Shown piece after piece: positions 17,633-29,169 of a stretch of 64,000 nucleotides of DNA. The stretch comes from Rhodococcus sp. SMB37 (GTDB taxonomy: Bacteria > Actinomycetota > Actinomycetes > Mycobacteriales > Mycobacteriaceae): assembly GCF_004345605.1 (NCBI RefSeq), contig NZ_SLVY01000003.1, positions 310,001 through 374,000 of the forward strand. Direction: 5' to 3'. Made by a program: the position numbers and the translations under genes. Within the stretch, counting starts at the first letter, position 1; every line of letters begins with the position of its first letter. The notes below the pieces were generated by a model, which was given only the letters and a program-made list of their open reading frames with translations, was not told where the DNA came from and did not search any database.

Positions 17633-19399
17633 TTACTCTCGGGTCAAGATGTGGTACTCGTGCAGCAATTGGCCGATCTCGTTCTCGTCGAGCTTCTTGC
17701 TCAGCCGTCGACGCATCAGCTTCGGCAGCGGTACGTTCTCTTCCTTCTTGTCGTTGAGAAAGTACGTTGCCTGCAGCAGCTTCCGGATGTCGTATGTCGA
17801 TCCGAACACCTCGGGCACACCACGTTCGATGCCCAGCAACTCGTATGCAGCCTCCATCCCGGTGCGGACCGAGTACTCGGTGGTGAAGATGCAGTCGCGG
17901 GTGGTTTCCGCGAACTGCCCGAGGAAAGCGAAGTTGACGGCACCTTCCGGGACCACGGCCGGCCGGTCCCCTGCCTGACGCGGCATGAAGAACGAGGTGA
18001 CGTACGGCATCATCACCGGCACCGTCTTCGCTGCATTCGCAGCGAGCTCAGGGATGTCCCCGATCGGAACACCCATGTGGTACAGCCATTCCTGAGTGAT
18101 CTCTTCGCCCGTGCACTCCTGCATCGGCTTCTTCACGTAGTCGCCCGGAACATCGACGAACAGCGAATACACCCACACGACGATCTGATCCTTGGGCTGC
18201 TGCTTGAAATGCGGCTGACGGTTCACTGTCCAGCTCATCAGCCACTTCGAATCCCGGGCGGTGACGATGCCTCCGGTGACGACACGTCCACTGAACGGAT
18301 CCCGCTTACAGATCTTCTGGATGTACTCGGGGATACGTTCGTCGAGTGTCGTGACGGTCGCGGACTCCCATTTGGTTTCGGGGATGTGCGCACCGAACAC
18401 GTCGGGGCGACCGAAGGCAGGATCCTTCTCTGCGATCCGACGCCACAGATCCCATGCCGGCGCGGGCCCCTCGTCGAGCCGCGCCGGTGTGTGGTGGTCG
18501 CCGTTGTTCGAATTCTCCGTCAACGAGCCGATGGTGGTGAGCACGAGATCATCGAGACCCAGATCGACGCCACCCTCGGCCCCCTCGGACACCCAGCGGA
18601 TTCGCGTGGCCTGCTTCTTCTCGGGCGTGATCTCGAAGTCGATGTCCGTGACCTCGGTGTCGAACCGGAAGTTGACACCCTGATCGAGCAACCAGGTGTA
18701 CAGCGGCAGCACGAGCGACTCGTACTGGTTGTACTTGGTGAATTTCAGGGTGCTCAGATCCGGTAGGCCACGGATGTGGTGGATGAACCGGTGCAGATAC
18801 AGCTTGATCTCGAGCGCACTGTGCCATTCCTCGAACGCGAACATGGTGCGCCAGTACAGCCAGAAGTTGCTGTCGAGGAACTCGCGGCCGAATACTTCGT
18901 CGATGCGCTTGTTCTCGAGCTCCTCACGCGGCGTGAGGAACACCTTCATGATGTCCTTCTGCGCCTTCGAGCTCATATCGAACTTGAAGTCGGTGTGGGC
19001 GTCCTGCCCACGCTTCTCCGTGACGCGCTGAAGCGAATAGTTCGGATCATCCTTGTTCAGCCAGTAGAACTCGTCGAGCACGCTGGCGTCGTCGACCTCG
19101 AGCGAGGGGACGGACCGGAACAGATCCCACAGACACTCGAAATGATCCTCCATCTCGCGCCCACCGCGGATGACGAACCCCTTCTTCGGCTCCTTGATTC
19201 CGTCGAGTGCACCGCCGGGCAACTTCAGCCGTTCGAGGATCGTGATCCGGTTGCCGGCCATCCTGCCGTCGCGGATCATGAATGCTGCCCCCGCCAGCGA
19301 AGCCAGTCCCGAGCCGACGAACCACGCCGACTTGTCGTCCACACCCTCAGGCTTGCGTGGACGGGCGAATGCCTCGTAATTGCCACTGCTGTAATACAT
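17633..19399 (-). CDS. ohyA: Oleate hydratase (FAD-dependent 10-hydratase)
   Basis: Adds water to the cis-9 double bond of oleate to give 10-hydroxystearate. The 588-aa protein matches the family in length. The FAD-binding fold is seen as WFVGSGLASLAGAAFMIRDG near residue 26, with the second nucleotide segment ITILERLKLPGGALDG. The hallmark RGGREMEDHFECLWDLF (about residues 78-94) contains the catalytic glutamate region. NYSLQRVTEKRGQ and KFTKYNQYESLVLPLYTWL are also typical. It is the last gene of a long minus-strand series. The first three in-frame codons after ATG (YYS) give a normal start. Confidence 0.93.
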   Translation of the reverse strand: MYYSSGNYEAFARPRKPEGVDDKSAWFVGSGLASLAGAAFMIRDGRMAGNRITILERLKLPGGALDGIKEPKKGFVIRGGREMEDHFECLWDLFRSVPSLEVDDASVLDEFYWLNKDDPNYSLQRVTEKRGQDAHTDFKFDMSSKAQKDIMKVFLTPREELENKRIDEVFGREFLDSNFWLYWRTMFAFEEWHSALEIKLYLHRFIHHIRGLPDLSTLKFTKYNQYESLVLPLYTWLLDQGVNFRFDTEVTDIDFEITPEKKQATRIRWVSEGAEGGVDLGLDDLVLTTIGSLTENSNNGDHHTPARLDEGPAPAWDLWRRIAEKDPAFGRPDVFGAHIPETKWESATVTTLDERIPEYIQKICKRDPFSGRVVTGGIVTARDSKWLMSWTVNRQPHFKQQPKDQIVVWVYSLFVDVPGDYVKKPMQECTGEEITQEWLYHMGVPIGDIPELAANAAKTVPVMMPYVTSFFMPRQAGDRPAVVPEGAVNFAFLGQFAETTRDCIFTTEYSVRTGMEAAYELLGIERGVPEVFGSTYDIRKLLQATYFLNDKKEENVPLPKLMRRRLSKKLDENEIGQLLHEYHILTRE

Positions 19400-19417
19400 T
19401 GCGTCTCATTTCTCGTG

Positions 19418-19489
19418 TCAGGAGCACTTGTAGAAGCCCTCGCCCGACGCATTGTCGAGCTGCTCTCACCGATGTAGTTCTCTTCAGTC
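19418..19489 (-). pseudogene. Scar of a 3-hydroxyacyl-CoA dehydrogenase 3' end
   Basis: These ~72 bases align with the last codons of the intact dehydrogenase at 29510-30364. Both share the string for ENYI near the start, the tract tcgcccgacgc, gtagaa and the terminal gtcaggag on the plus strand. The scar reads roughly EENYIGE, then a frame break, then the remains of SGEGFY and the stop. The rest of the gene is gone. It lies between the MFS and oleate hydratase genes, where the MFS gene start-to-end order suggests a deletion joined them. Confidence 0.7.
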
Positions 19490-19507
19490 ACCGGCACCCG
19501 GCGTGGA

Positions 19508-21142
19508 TCAGCCCTCCGGTTCTCGACGAGCAGGAAGGTGCCGGAACGCAACGATCGGCAGGAGCACCGCCAACCCGAGCACGAACAGGCTCGCGCGCAA
19601 CGCGACCAGTCTGGATTCGATGTTGATCTCCACCGCGCGGTCGAGCTGCTCCGACGTCAGGTCGAGTCCCACGAGACGGCCGCGGAGATCGTCGTTCGCG
19701 ACGAAGCTGACGGAGCTGGTGGTCACATGGATTCTGCTGTCGGACTGCAGATCCGGGTCGTCAGCCACTCGACTCGATGCGGACTGGGCGAGCACCGACA
19801 TCAACACCGCTCCTGCGACTGCGGTGCCGGTACACAGCCCGAGGAAGGTCGCCATCCCCCGAGCACTGCCGATCTCCCCGGCAAGGGAGGGCGGGCTGGT
19901 CTCCATGAGAAGCGCAGCGCCCGCGCTCAGCCCGACTCCGATCCCCAGTCCCAGACACACCTCGCTGACCCCGGTCCACACGCCCGACCAGTGATTCGAA
20001 ATGGTGAACGCAAGCAGAATCACGGATGCGGCGGCGAGTACGTGTGCTCCGGTCAACAGCCAGCGGCACGCGACCAATCGCATCAGAATCGGTGTCGCAG
20101 CCGCCGAGACAAGTGCAGCGAGGGAGATCGGCACCAGCATCATCGCCGAGCCCATCGGACTCTTGCCCAGCACCATCTGGGTGTACAACGGCAGCAGATA
20201 ACTCACTCCTGCCATCAGCAGGTTCACCGCGACCAGACCGCTCAGACAAGCACGGTTGAGCCCCGACCCGAACACCTGAGGGGCGAGAAGCGCCGTCCGA
20301 CCACTGTCCTGCAGCGAATGCTGCCGCACGGCGAACACGTGCAGCACCAGCACGCCGAGCAGCAACAGTGCCAGCACCGGCGACAGGCCGAGCACACCCA
20401 CCGGAGCCGAGTCGGCGGCCAGCAGAAGCCCCCACGCGCCGATCTGATTGATCGCCGCGACCAGCAGGAGTACACCGACCGCCGAAAGTGCGATGCTCAC
20501 CTTGTCGACGGAACCCAGGAATGGAGTCCGGGGCAGGACAACCCGTGACGCAATCACGAGGGTCCCGACGATGACGACGAGCAGGAGCAGGAACGGTGCC
20601 CGCCAGCTCCAGGTCTGGACGAGGAATCCACCGACCAGCAGTGCGAGTGCGGCGCCGATACCGGTGGTTCCCGCCAGGATCGACACCGCGACTGTGCGCT
20701 GCGTCCCGGAGTATGCCTGGCCGAGAATTGCCAGCGCGTTCGGAACAAGCAGAGCGCCACCGAGTCCCGCGACCGCCTCGCCGGCGACCAGCATCGAGAC
20801 TTCCTGGGCAAGGAGGCAGATCAGCATGCCTGCGGCGTAGACGGTCAGTCCGAGCAGTTGGGTGTTCCGGGCACCGAGGACTCCACTGATCTTGCCGCCC
20901 GTGATCGTGAATGCGGCGACGAACACCCCGTAGGCGACGATGGCCAACTGCACATTCGAGATCGTGGTGTCCAGCCCCTCCACCACCGCACTGATCGCCA
21001 TGGGCAGTACCGATGCGTTGAACACCGAGACGAGACCTGTGAAGCACACAAGTATCAGCGGCAACCAGGTCGCTCTCAGGTGTGCCTCGTCTGCGCTCTC
21101 GGTTGACACACGAACGGAAGGCTGCTGATCAGCGGTATCCAT
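19508..21142 (-). CDS. MFS transporter, DHA2 family (14 helices)
   Basis: Multidrug-type proton antiporter of 544 aa with about 14 membrane segments. The first helix has FNASVLPMAISAVVEGL where LDxTIVNVALP is usual, so the motif is divergent. The A-loop is ITGGKISGVLGARNTQLLG, and the motif C region is LAGTTGIGAALALLVGGFL. GAGGGG lies just before the ATG. It follows the Ntn hydrolase by 39 bases in the same direction, so they are probably co-transcribed; it may export a product of that enzyme. Substrate unknown. Confidence 0.85.
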   Translation of the reverse strand: MDTADQQPSVRVSTESADEAHLRATWLPLILVCFTGLVSVFNASVLPMAISAVVEGLDTTISNVQLAIVAYGVFVAAFTITGGKISGVLGARNTQLLGLTVYAAGMLICLLAQEVSMLVAGEAVAGLGGALLVPNALAILGQAYSGTQRTVAVSILAGTTGIGAALALLVGGFLVQTWSWRAPFLLLLVVIVGTLVIASRVVLPRTPFLGSVDKVSIALSAVGVLLLVAAINQIGAWGLLLAADSAPVGVLGLSPVLALLLLGVLVLHVFAVRQHSLQDSGRTALLAPQVFGSGLNRACLSGLVAVNLLMAGVSYLLPLYTQMVLGKSPMGSAMMLVPISLAALVSAAATPILMRLVACRWLLTGAHVLAAASVILLAFTISNHWSGVWTGVSEVCLGLGIGVGLSAGAALLMETSPPSLAGEIGSARGMATFLGLCTGTAVAGAVLMSVLAQSASSRVADDPDLQSDSRIHVTTSSVSFVANDDLRGRLVGLDLTSEQLDRAVEINIESRLVALRASLFVLGLAVLLPIVAFRHLPARREPEG

Positions 21143-21181
21143 ATATGCCCCTCGGGGATCGTGCAGTGAGTGCGAACCTGA

Positions 21182-22171
21182 TCAGGACGGCAGAGTGAGG
21201 AACTGCATCGGAGCCGTTTCCTCGAAGCGACCGGTGACGTTGCCGGCGAGACCACCCTCGAGCGCCTTGTCACCCATCAAGTCGAGCTTGCCCGCGGGCG
21301 CCCCCTCCCCGAAGTCGAGTTCGTCGAGGTCTACCCACACGATGTTCGGCCGCGTGGTCGAGTCGAAGACGAACCGCCTGTTGGTCAGGTCGGCGACCGT
21401 CTGCCAAATCGTCTGTGACGCATTCGGCTTGTCGGGATCCGGAATACGGAAGGGCTGCGCGGCATTACGGATGACACTGAACATGCCTGCGATCGCCTCG
21501 ACCTTCGTCTTGGGCTCCGGCAACCGGCCCACGTAGTACGCGGCGCGCGCGAACCTGTCGGCCGCGAGGGTGGTCCCGGGCAACGGCTTCGTACCACCGA
21601 ACCCGTCGACCTGCTCGAGTAGTTCGATCTGCTTGTCGTAGGTCGGTGAATTGGTCATCACGCGATAGTCGCGGTCGTGCCAGACGGTGACCTTGCCGTC
21701 GACGTACTCGATGATCGCCGAGTCACCGGTCGCGTCATCCAGTGCAAGGTGCACGGCAGGCACCTCCCCGGTCGCCGGATCGCCGAGCGGCACGACCTGG
21801 ACTTCGGACTCGGCAATCCACGCCGTAGCGTCCGCGACTGTGGAGAAGTTGTCCAGGAAGTACTGCAACCAGACCGCCATGCTCAGACCCGGCCGCGACT
21901 TGTCATGAGTGCCGTAATCGGATTCGGCAAGCCACAGAATGTGGCCCGAGAGTCCCCCTTCGTTCATTCCGTCCACCGTCATCATGTCGAACGCACCGGC
22001 CACGACACTGCCGTATTTCGCGGTCCACGCGAGCGAACCACCGACGCCGTCGTCACGCTCGATCCCGCGGGGAAGCGACCACAGGTTCGTCCCGGTGTCT
22101 CGGTGATAATCCATATTGCGTCCCACCAGCACGGACCCGGCGGCGTCCGGCCACATCACCCGTGTACACAT
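21182..22171 (-). CDS. Choloylglycine hydrolase-family Ntn amidohydrolase, copy 1
   Basis: N-terminal-nucleophile hydrolase cleaving a linear amide C-N bond (bile salt hydrolase / penicillin V acylase / acyl-homoserine-lactone acylase superfamily). The 329-aa reading starts MCTRVMW, so Cys2 becomes the free N-terminal nucleophile after Met removal. Arg18 and Asp21 (GRNMDY), Asn70 (DGMNEGGL), Asn174 (VMTNSPTYD) and Arg206/Arg209 (DRFARAA) sit where the bile salt hydrolase active site needs them. The ATG at 22171 has GGTGGAG directly upstream; a longer open frame lacks this. No export signal. The paralogue at 30792-31781 has identical length. True substrate unknown. Confidence 0.88.
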   Translation of the reverse strand: MCTRVMWPDAAGSVLVGRNMDYHRDTGTNLWSLPRGIERDDGVGGSLAWTAKYGSVVAGAFDMMTVDGMNEGGLSGHILWLAESDYGTHDKSRPGLSMAVWLQYFLDNFSTVADATAWIAESEVQVVPLGDPATGEVPAVHLALDDATGDSAIIEYVDGKVTVWHDRDYRVMTNSPTYDKQIELLEQVDGFGGTKPLPGTTLAADRFARAAYYVGRLPEPKTKVEAIAGMFSVIRNAAQPFRIPDPDKPNASQTIWQTVADLTNRRFVFDSTTRPNIVWVDLDELDFGEGAPAGKLDLMGDKALEGGLAGNVTGRFEETAPMQFLTLPS

Positions 22172-22232
22172 AGCTCCACCTTCCATCGCATTGTCGAGAG
22201 AGTTGGTCGGGTGGCACGTCCACCCTGAACTG

Positions 22233-23680
<1,448 letters not shown>

Positions 23681-23681
<1 letters not shown>

Positions 23682-25333
23682 CAGAGGTCCCCGTCCCGGT
23701 AGACGGGCTGCCACATGGCGTCCTCGACGGACTGGATCAGTTCCTGCGTGGGCTTCGTGGCCACTCCCTCGGCGATGGCCTGCTTGGCCACGGCGACCGC
23801 CACGGTGGCGGACGAGGCGCGCAGGTTGTCCACCGGCGGCAGCAGCGACGCGCCGCGGCCACTGGGGTCGACCTGGCCGGCGACAGCTTCGGCAGCGGCG
23901 AGCAGCATCCCGTCGGTGACCTGGGTGGCCCCGGAGACGATGGTGCCCAGGCCCAGACCCGGATAGAGCAGCGCGTTGTTCGCCTCGCCGATCACGTAGT
24001 CCACACCCTCGAAGGGGACCGGATCGACGGGGATGCCGGTCGCGATCAGGGCGTTGCCTTTCGACCACGCGACAGCGTCGACCGGCATGACCTCGATCCG
24101 CTCGGTCGGGTTCGACAGCGGCAGCAGGATCGGGCGCTCGACCCCGGCGCACAGCGCCTCCACGACGTCGCGAGTGAATGCGTTGTGCGCGGTCGAAGTC
24201 CCGATCAGAATCGTCGGCTTCGCTTCCTTCACGACGGTGAGCAGATCGATCTTGCCGTCGACGGTGCGCGCCCACTCTGCCACCTCGGCCGCCGGCCGCG
24301 CGTATGGCGCCTGATAGTTCGGGAGGTCGGTCATGTCGTCGGTGACCAGGCCGTTGACGTCGACGAGCCACACCCGGGCCCGGGCGTCAGCGAGGTCGAG
24401 TCCCTCGCGAACCATCGCTGCGGCGATCTGGTCGGCCATGCCGGTGCCGGCCGTTCCTGCCCCGAAAACCACGAGACGCTGCTCGGCGAAGCTCTGCTTG
24501 GTCACCTTCAGGCCTGAGAACACCGCGGCCATCACGATCGCACCCGTGCCCTGATTGTCATCGTTGAAGATGCGGTACTTGTCTCGGTTCTTCTCCAGGA
24601 TCCGACGCGCGTTGGACGGACCGAAATCCTCGAAGTGCAGCAACGCGTGTGGAAACAGGTCGGCGGCCGTCTCCAGATAGCGGTCGACGAAGTCGTCGTA
24701 GCGATCGCCGGTCACGCGAGCATGCCTGTTTCCGAGATACGCAGGACTGTTCAGCAGGGTCTCGTTGTCGGTGCCGACGTCCAGGTGCACCGCCAACACG
24801 CGCGCCGGGTGGATTCCGGCCGCTGCGGTGTACACCGCCAGCTTCCCGACGGAGATCTCACTACCGTTCACCCCCCAGTCACCGATACCGAGGATTTCCT
24901 GCGCGTCCGAGACCACTATCAGGTCGATATCGTCCGGGCCGAAGCCCAGGGTCTCGAAGGACGGCCGCACATCCTGGGGCCGGTCCACCGAAAGGTACAC
25001 GGCTCGCGATTGACGGTAGTCGTGGCTCCAGTTCTTGATCGCGGCACCGATGACCGGGTCGTAGATGACGGGCAGCAGCTCCGAGAGGTGGTCGAGAATC
25101 ACCCGGTAGTAGAGGACCTCGTTGCGGTTGTGCAACGCGCTCAGGTAGTCGTATTTCTCGAGATCGGTCTCGAAGGAACTGAGCTGAGTGTAGGCACGCA
25201 CAGCTTGCTGATCGAGAGTTTCCACTGCAGCGGGGAGCCGCCCGACCAGCGCAAGTTCCTCCCGCTGCTCATATGTGAAGGCGGTGCCCCGGTTCCGCAG
25301 CGGATCGGTGAGTACATCAGGCTTCTTCGACAC
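23681..25333 (-). CDS. NAD-dependent malic enzyme (oxaloacetate-decarboxylating)
   Basis: Oxidatively decarboxylates L-malate to pyruvate and CO2. 550 aa, the full-length large type. Seen are YDPVIGAAI, the malic-enzyme signature [15 protein letters not shown], the metal-site region [13 protein letters not shown] and the dinucleotide loop [15 protein letters not shown]. The GTG start has AAGGAG eight bases upstream. It lies 28 bases after the benzoylformate-decarboxylase-like reading and is coupled to fumC. Confidence 0.93.
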
Positions 25334-25361
25334 GGTTCTCCTTGGAGGTTGTGAAAGGTGA

Positions 25362-26982
25362 CTACAACAGAGGGGGGATGGTGGGCAGGATCGGCACTTC
25401 CAACACGGTGGGGCCGGAGCGGCCGAGCGCAGCCTTCACCGCAACCTGGACTTCGGTCACTGTCTCGGCACGTTCGGCGGCACATCCGTACCCCTCACCG
25501 AGTGACACGAAATCCAGCGACGGGAGATCGAGTCCCGGCACACCCGGCGTCTCTTCCAGGTCGGCGAACGCCTTGAGAATCGCATACTCCCCGTTGCGGG
25601 GAACTACGTAGAGAATGGGGAGTCGCTGGGCGGCAGCGGTCCCCAGCCCCTGGATGGCGTAGTGGAACGATCCGTCGCCGATCATCACCACCACCGTTCG
25701 GTTTCGACCGGAATCACGTTCTGCCAGAGCAATACCCACACTTGCCGGCAATGTCCAGCCGAGGCTTCCGCTCGCCGCGGTGTAGAAGGAGTCGGGCTTC
25801 TCGATCGGCCATGCCGTGTGCAACTCGGCGATATTCGAAGGCGACTCCTCCATCAGCACCGTGTCGTCGGGCACCACCGATCGGATGGTCTCGAACAGCT
25901 CGACCGCGGTCATGACCTGACCCGGCTCACCCACCAGCGGTGCCGGATGAGGAGCCATACGATGCGGATTCACCTCGATCGGTGTGCTCGGCGCACGGTC
26001 GTCGACTCGCTCGATCAAGCCCTCGAGCGCAAGAATCGCATCGCACAGAAGACTGTCGCCGACGGGGGCCTTCGCCGCCTCCGCCGGATCGTCGGTGACA
26101 TGGATGAGGGTCATCCCCTCGGGCAGGTACTCCCCCCGCGACGTACGGGTAGTAGCGGAACACGGGTGCGCCGATGACGATCCCGACGTCGTGGCCTGCC
26201 AGGCGGTCGGCAAGCGGGCCGATGGCGAACGGCAGCCCACCCCGGTACTGGGGGTGGTGCTCGGGGAACGGTGGCCGCTCCGAGGACGGCGCAGCCCAGA
26301 CGGGTGCGCCGAGCTTCTCTGCAAGAGTCACCGCTTGTGCCCAGCCATCCCCGCGGGCGATCGAGGATCCGTAGATGAGCACCGGGTTCTTCGCGCTGGA
26401 CAAGGAGCGGGCGAAGTCGGCGATTCGTTCCGGGTCCGGTCCGATCCGCGTCGCCACCGAGCGAACCACGGGCGTGCTCACCGCAGGTTGGTCCCAGTCG
26501 TCCAGCGGGATCGAGAGGAATACCGGGCCGGCCGGTGGCTGCATGGCGATCACGTAGGCGCGCATGAATGCCGCGGGTACGTCCGCAGCCCGAACGGGCT
26601 GATAGCTCCACTTCGCCCACGGCTTCGTCAGCATTTCGGGTTCGACGTTCGTCAGCCACGGTTCCATCAGGAGCATCTCGCGTGTCTGGTTTCCCGCGGT
26701 CACGATGAGCGGGGTGCGGTTCATCGCCGCGGTCATGATGTTGCTCATCGTGTTCGAGATCCCCGCGGACGTATGCACATTGACAAGGGCGGGCGACCGG
26801 GTTGCCTGTGCGTAGCCGTCGGCGATCGCGACAGCCGAAGCCTCCTGTAGGGCAAGGATGTACCTGAAATCGCTCGGGAGCTCCTTCAAGAAGGTCTCCT
26901 CGGTCGAACCTGGGTTGCCGAACACCGTGGTCAGCCCGAGCTTGCGAAGCAGGTCGAATGTGACGTCGCGGATAGTGTGCAT
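25362..26982 (-). pseudogene. Benzoylformate decarboxylase-like ThDP enzyme, frameshifted
   Basis: Two overlapping frames together make one ThDP-dependent decarboxylase. The first runs from the ATG at 26982 (MHTIRDVTFDLL; Ser26, Glu47 and His70 as in benzoylformate decarboxylase) to VFRYYPYVAG. The second resumes with EYLPEGMTLIHVTDDP and continues through the ThDP motif GDGSFHYAIQ to 25362. The break lies at a run of six C (26132-26137, plus strand); five would restore the frame. The position of His281 of the Pseudomonas enzyme is Tyr here, so even the repaired protein may have another specificity. The intact relative is at 50432-52018. A sequencing error in the homopolymer is possible. Confidence 0.82.
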
Positions 26983-27050
26983 CAGTACCCACTCACCTTG
27001 CTGCTCCTCCGTATGGTCCTGCACGACGAGCTCTTCCAGATCCGGCCACG

Positions 27051-27097
27051 CCGGACTTCTTCAGGTCGCTCGGGAACAACATCGACGAATCACTCAT
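27051..27097 (-). pseudogene. Internally deleted remnant of 3-hydroxyacyl-CoA dehydrogenase
   Basis: A start codon with the same GGAGGAACG-like leader as the intact dehydrogenase (30364) is joined directly to the segment matching its SSTLLPSDLKES motif. The remnant reads MSDSSMLFPSDLKKSG. About ninety codons between are missing, and everything after is lost. On the plus strand the shared strings are ttcaggtcgctcggga and cactcat..cgttcctcc.tgtg. Its upstream region is also conserved (27268-27318). Confidence 0.72.
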
Positions 27098-27267
27098 CCG
27101 TTCCTCCATGTGGCGCTCGTCGAGCCGTCGCCGTCCACCATCGAGTGAGTGGACGCAACAGGCTGGTGACAAACAAAGGCGTCGGCCGTAATCGAAATGC
27201 GTCAGGTATGTCGACATGAGAAATCGCTGGTAATCCAGGGAGATCCAGCAGATGCGCGACGGACGCT

Positions 27268-27318
27268 GGAACGATTCGCAATCTATCACAGGACACGTCC
27301 ACGGACGCGCGTTCCGAA
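27268..27318. repeat. Copy of the dehydrogenase upstream region (51 bp)
   Basis: This 51-bp tract matches 30517-30567 at 43 of 51 positions by my hand alignment, without gaps. The longest shared string is aatctatcacaggac. In both places it lies upstream of a 3-hydroxyacyl-CoA dehydrogenase start read on the minus strand, so it is promoter sequence carried with the duplication. The rest of the 27098-27465 gap shows no gene. Confidence 0.72.
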
Positions 27319-27465
27319 ATCGAACGAAACCTCTGCGTGAACCACGCTCTCTGATAACGTCGAATTCACGGCGCAGTATGCCTCTTCGAATCCGCGTGGG
27401 ATTGTGCTGTCACCAACACGTCCGAAGGGCGGGGCTCATACCACTCCGAATTCAGGGAAGAGCGA

Positions 27466-28395
27466 GTGAACTACGGGATGCATGAATTCACCACGCTGCT
27501 GGCATTCGAATGGGAAGCGCCGTCGTGGACCGAGGACCTCGTTCGGTGGGTTTCGTTGCAGGGGGCGAGCCTGATCCTCTGGACCACCGGCGCCCTACTG
27601 GCTGCGCGCTTCGTGCAATGGCTCGTCCATCGGATCACCGATCACATCGACGGTGCCTTCACCGAGTCCGACGCGATCGTGCGTTCTGAGACGCTCAAAC
27701 ACCGGCACTCGGTCGCCCAGGTCATCGCATGGATCGCGTGCGTCGTGATCTACGCGATCGCGTTCGTGAGCGTCTTGCGGAACCTCGGGTTACCGGTGAC
27801 GGGCATCGTCGCGCCGGCCACGGTGATCGGTGCGGCGATCGGATTCGGTGCGCAGCGCATCGTGCAAGACCTCCTCGCCGGATTCTTCATCATTGCGGAG
27901 AAGCAGTACGCGTTCGGCGACACCGTCAACCTCACGCTCACCGGAGCGATCACCACCGAGGGCACTGTCGAGGACGTCACCCTGCGGGTCACCCAACTGC
28001 GGTCGAACGACGGGGAGATGGTGACCGTCCCCAACGGCCAGATCATGAAGGCAACCAACCTGTCGAAGGACTGGGCACGCGCGGTGGTGGACGTGCCCGT
28101 GCCCGTCGGAGCGGACCTGAGCCGGATCAACGACATCCTGCAGGAGGTCGGGCACGCGACGTTCCTCGATCGCCGGATGAACAAGCTGCTGTTCGACGAA
28201 CCGTCCCCCATGGGAGTCACCCGACTCGAGCTCGACACCGTGACGGTACGCATGGTTGCCCGCACCCTCCCCGGCAAACAGTTCGAAGTCGGTCGCGACC
28301 TGCGCCGACGCATCGTCAGCGCCTTCGCGCGAGCCGGCATCGCCCGTCTGCCGGACAACCACGAGACCGAGAACTCTCTCGGAGGCACATCGTGA
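27466..28395 (+). CDS. Small-conductance mechanosensitive channel, MscS family
   Basis: Opens under membrane tension to release solutes on osmotic downshock. 309 aa with an N-terminal helix, two further helices and the pore helix region VTGIVAPATVIGAAIGFGAQ. It then has the hallmark beta domain IVQDLLAGFFIIAEKQYAFGD and VTVPNGQIMKATNLS. The GTG at 27466 is used; an ATG four codons later is equally possible. The last base group GTGA overlaps the next gene. The pair is inserted between two halves of a decayed duplicated module. Confidence 0.9.
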   Translation: MNYGMHEFTTLLAFEWEAPSWTEDLVRWVSLQGASLILWTTGALLAARFVQWLVHRITDHIDGAFTESDAIVRSETLKHRHSVAQVIAWIACVVIYAIAFVSVLRNLGLPVTGIVAPATVIGAAIGFGAQRIVQDLLAGFFIIAEKQYAFGDTVNLTLTGAITTEGTVEDVTLRVTQLRSNDGEMVTVPNGQIMKATNLSKDWARAVVDVPVPVGADLSRINDILQEVGHATFLDRRMNKLLFDEPSPMGVTRLELDTVTVRMVARTLPGKQFEVGRDLRRRIVSAFARAGIARLPDNHETENSLGGTS

Positions 28396-28856
28396 TCGCC
28401 GATCACCACGACGACCGGCCACCGAAAACTGCTGCAGCCGAGCCGGTCAGTGGACAGACATTGTGGAACCGAATTCCGCGTCGACTCTTCGGTGGACACA
28501 TGCGCACCACCACCGCTGCCCTGATCCTGCTGTTCGTCGTCACCCTGACGTTCTACAGCCAACGGGCGGCACACTACGAAGCGCTCGACGAGGCCGCACA
28601 CACCAGCGTGCCGTCGGTCCCACACACCGATGCGCCGGCGGAGGACTCTACGGAGACAACTTCCACGGGGACCTATTCAGTGACCCCGACAACCACTCCG
28701 GAACCCACGATCACCACCAGCCCGGTTCCACTGCCGGACGCATCGGTGTCCGAAACGGAAACACAGACCCCTCCGACTTCCGCTCGCACCGACGAGACAC
28801 CTGAACCGACGCCCACGAGCCTCGTACCGACCACGACCTCGCCCGGCGACCCGTGA
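28392..28856 (+). CDS. Single-pass membrane protein with Thr/Pro-rich exterior
   Basis: A 154-aa protein coupled to the channel gene by a GTGA overlap. About 37 residues of basic cytoplasmic N terminus precede one membrane helix (TTTAALILLFVVTLTFYS). The rest is low-complexity Ser/Thr/Pro/Glu sequence (TPEPTITTSPVPLP and similar), likely outside the membrane and perhaps in the cell wall. No enzyme motif. Such tails often act as wall-spanning stalks. A functional link to the channel is inferred only from coupling. Confidence 0.68.
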   Translation: MIADHHDDRPPKTAAAEPVSGQTLWNRIPRRLFGGHMRTTTAALILLFVVTLTFYSQRAAHYEALDEAAHTSVPSVPHTDAPAEDSTETTSTGTYSVTPTTTPEPTITTSPVPLPDASVSETETQTPPTSARTDETPEPTPTSLVPTTTSPGDP

Positions 28857-28861
28857 GTCGC

Positions 28862-28887
28862 AGAAATTCACCCGCCCATTTAATCCT
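28862..28887. repeat. Copy of the Ntn hydrolase upstream region
   Basis: This short tract (agaaattcacccgcc...) resembles 30628-30653 upstream of the intact Ntn hydrolase, with a shared aattcacccgc core; a weaker match continues to a gaaaaatgat / gaagaatgat string some 45 bases on. In both places it precedes an Ntn hydrolase sequence on the plus strand. The region 28888-29169 is comparatively AT-rich and holds no gene. Confidence 0.55.
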
Positions 28888-29169
28888 TCTACGTCACCGA
28901 GATGGTTCATCCGCAGGCGAAAAATGATAGAAAAATCGGGAGACCTTTCGAGGAGGAAATTATCAGTCCGGGACGAAAGTCCCGATACCGCCATTTCCAC
29001 GTGCCACGTGGAACCGACATCGACGAGAAATGCGCGACGGACAAATCGTCGATATGTCGTACCGAATTCCGAACGCCTGGACATGTTCGGACAACACCGG
29101 TCGAATTGCCACAGCTGCGGTAAGCCAACCTGCCCAGGAAAGGCGTATGAATATGCACTCGAGTCGTCT

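Noticed and set aside
25927-26324. Reading the two halves of the decarboxylase as a programmed frameshift
   Set aside because: There is no recognisable slippery heptamer with downstream structure, and ThDP decarboxylases are not known to use one; an indel in the C6 tract is simpler.
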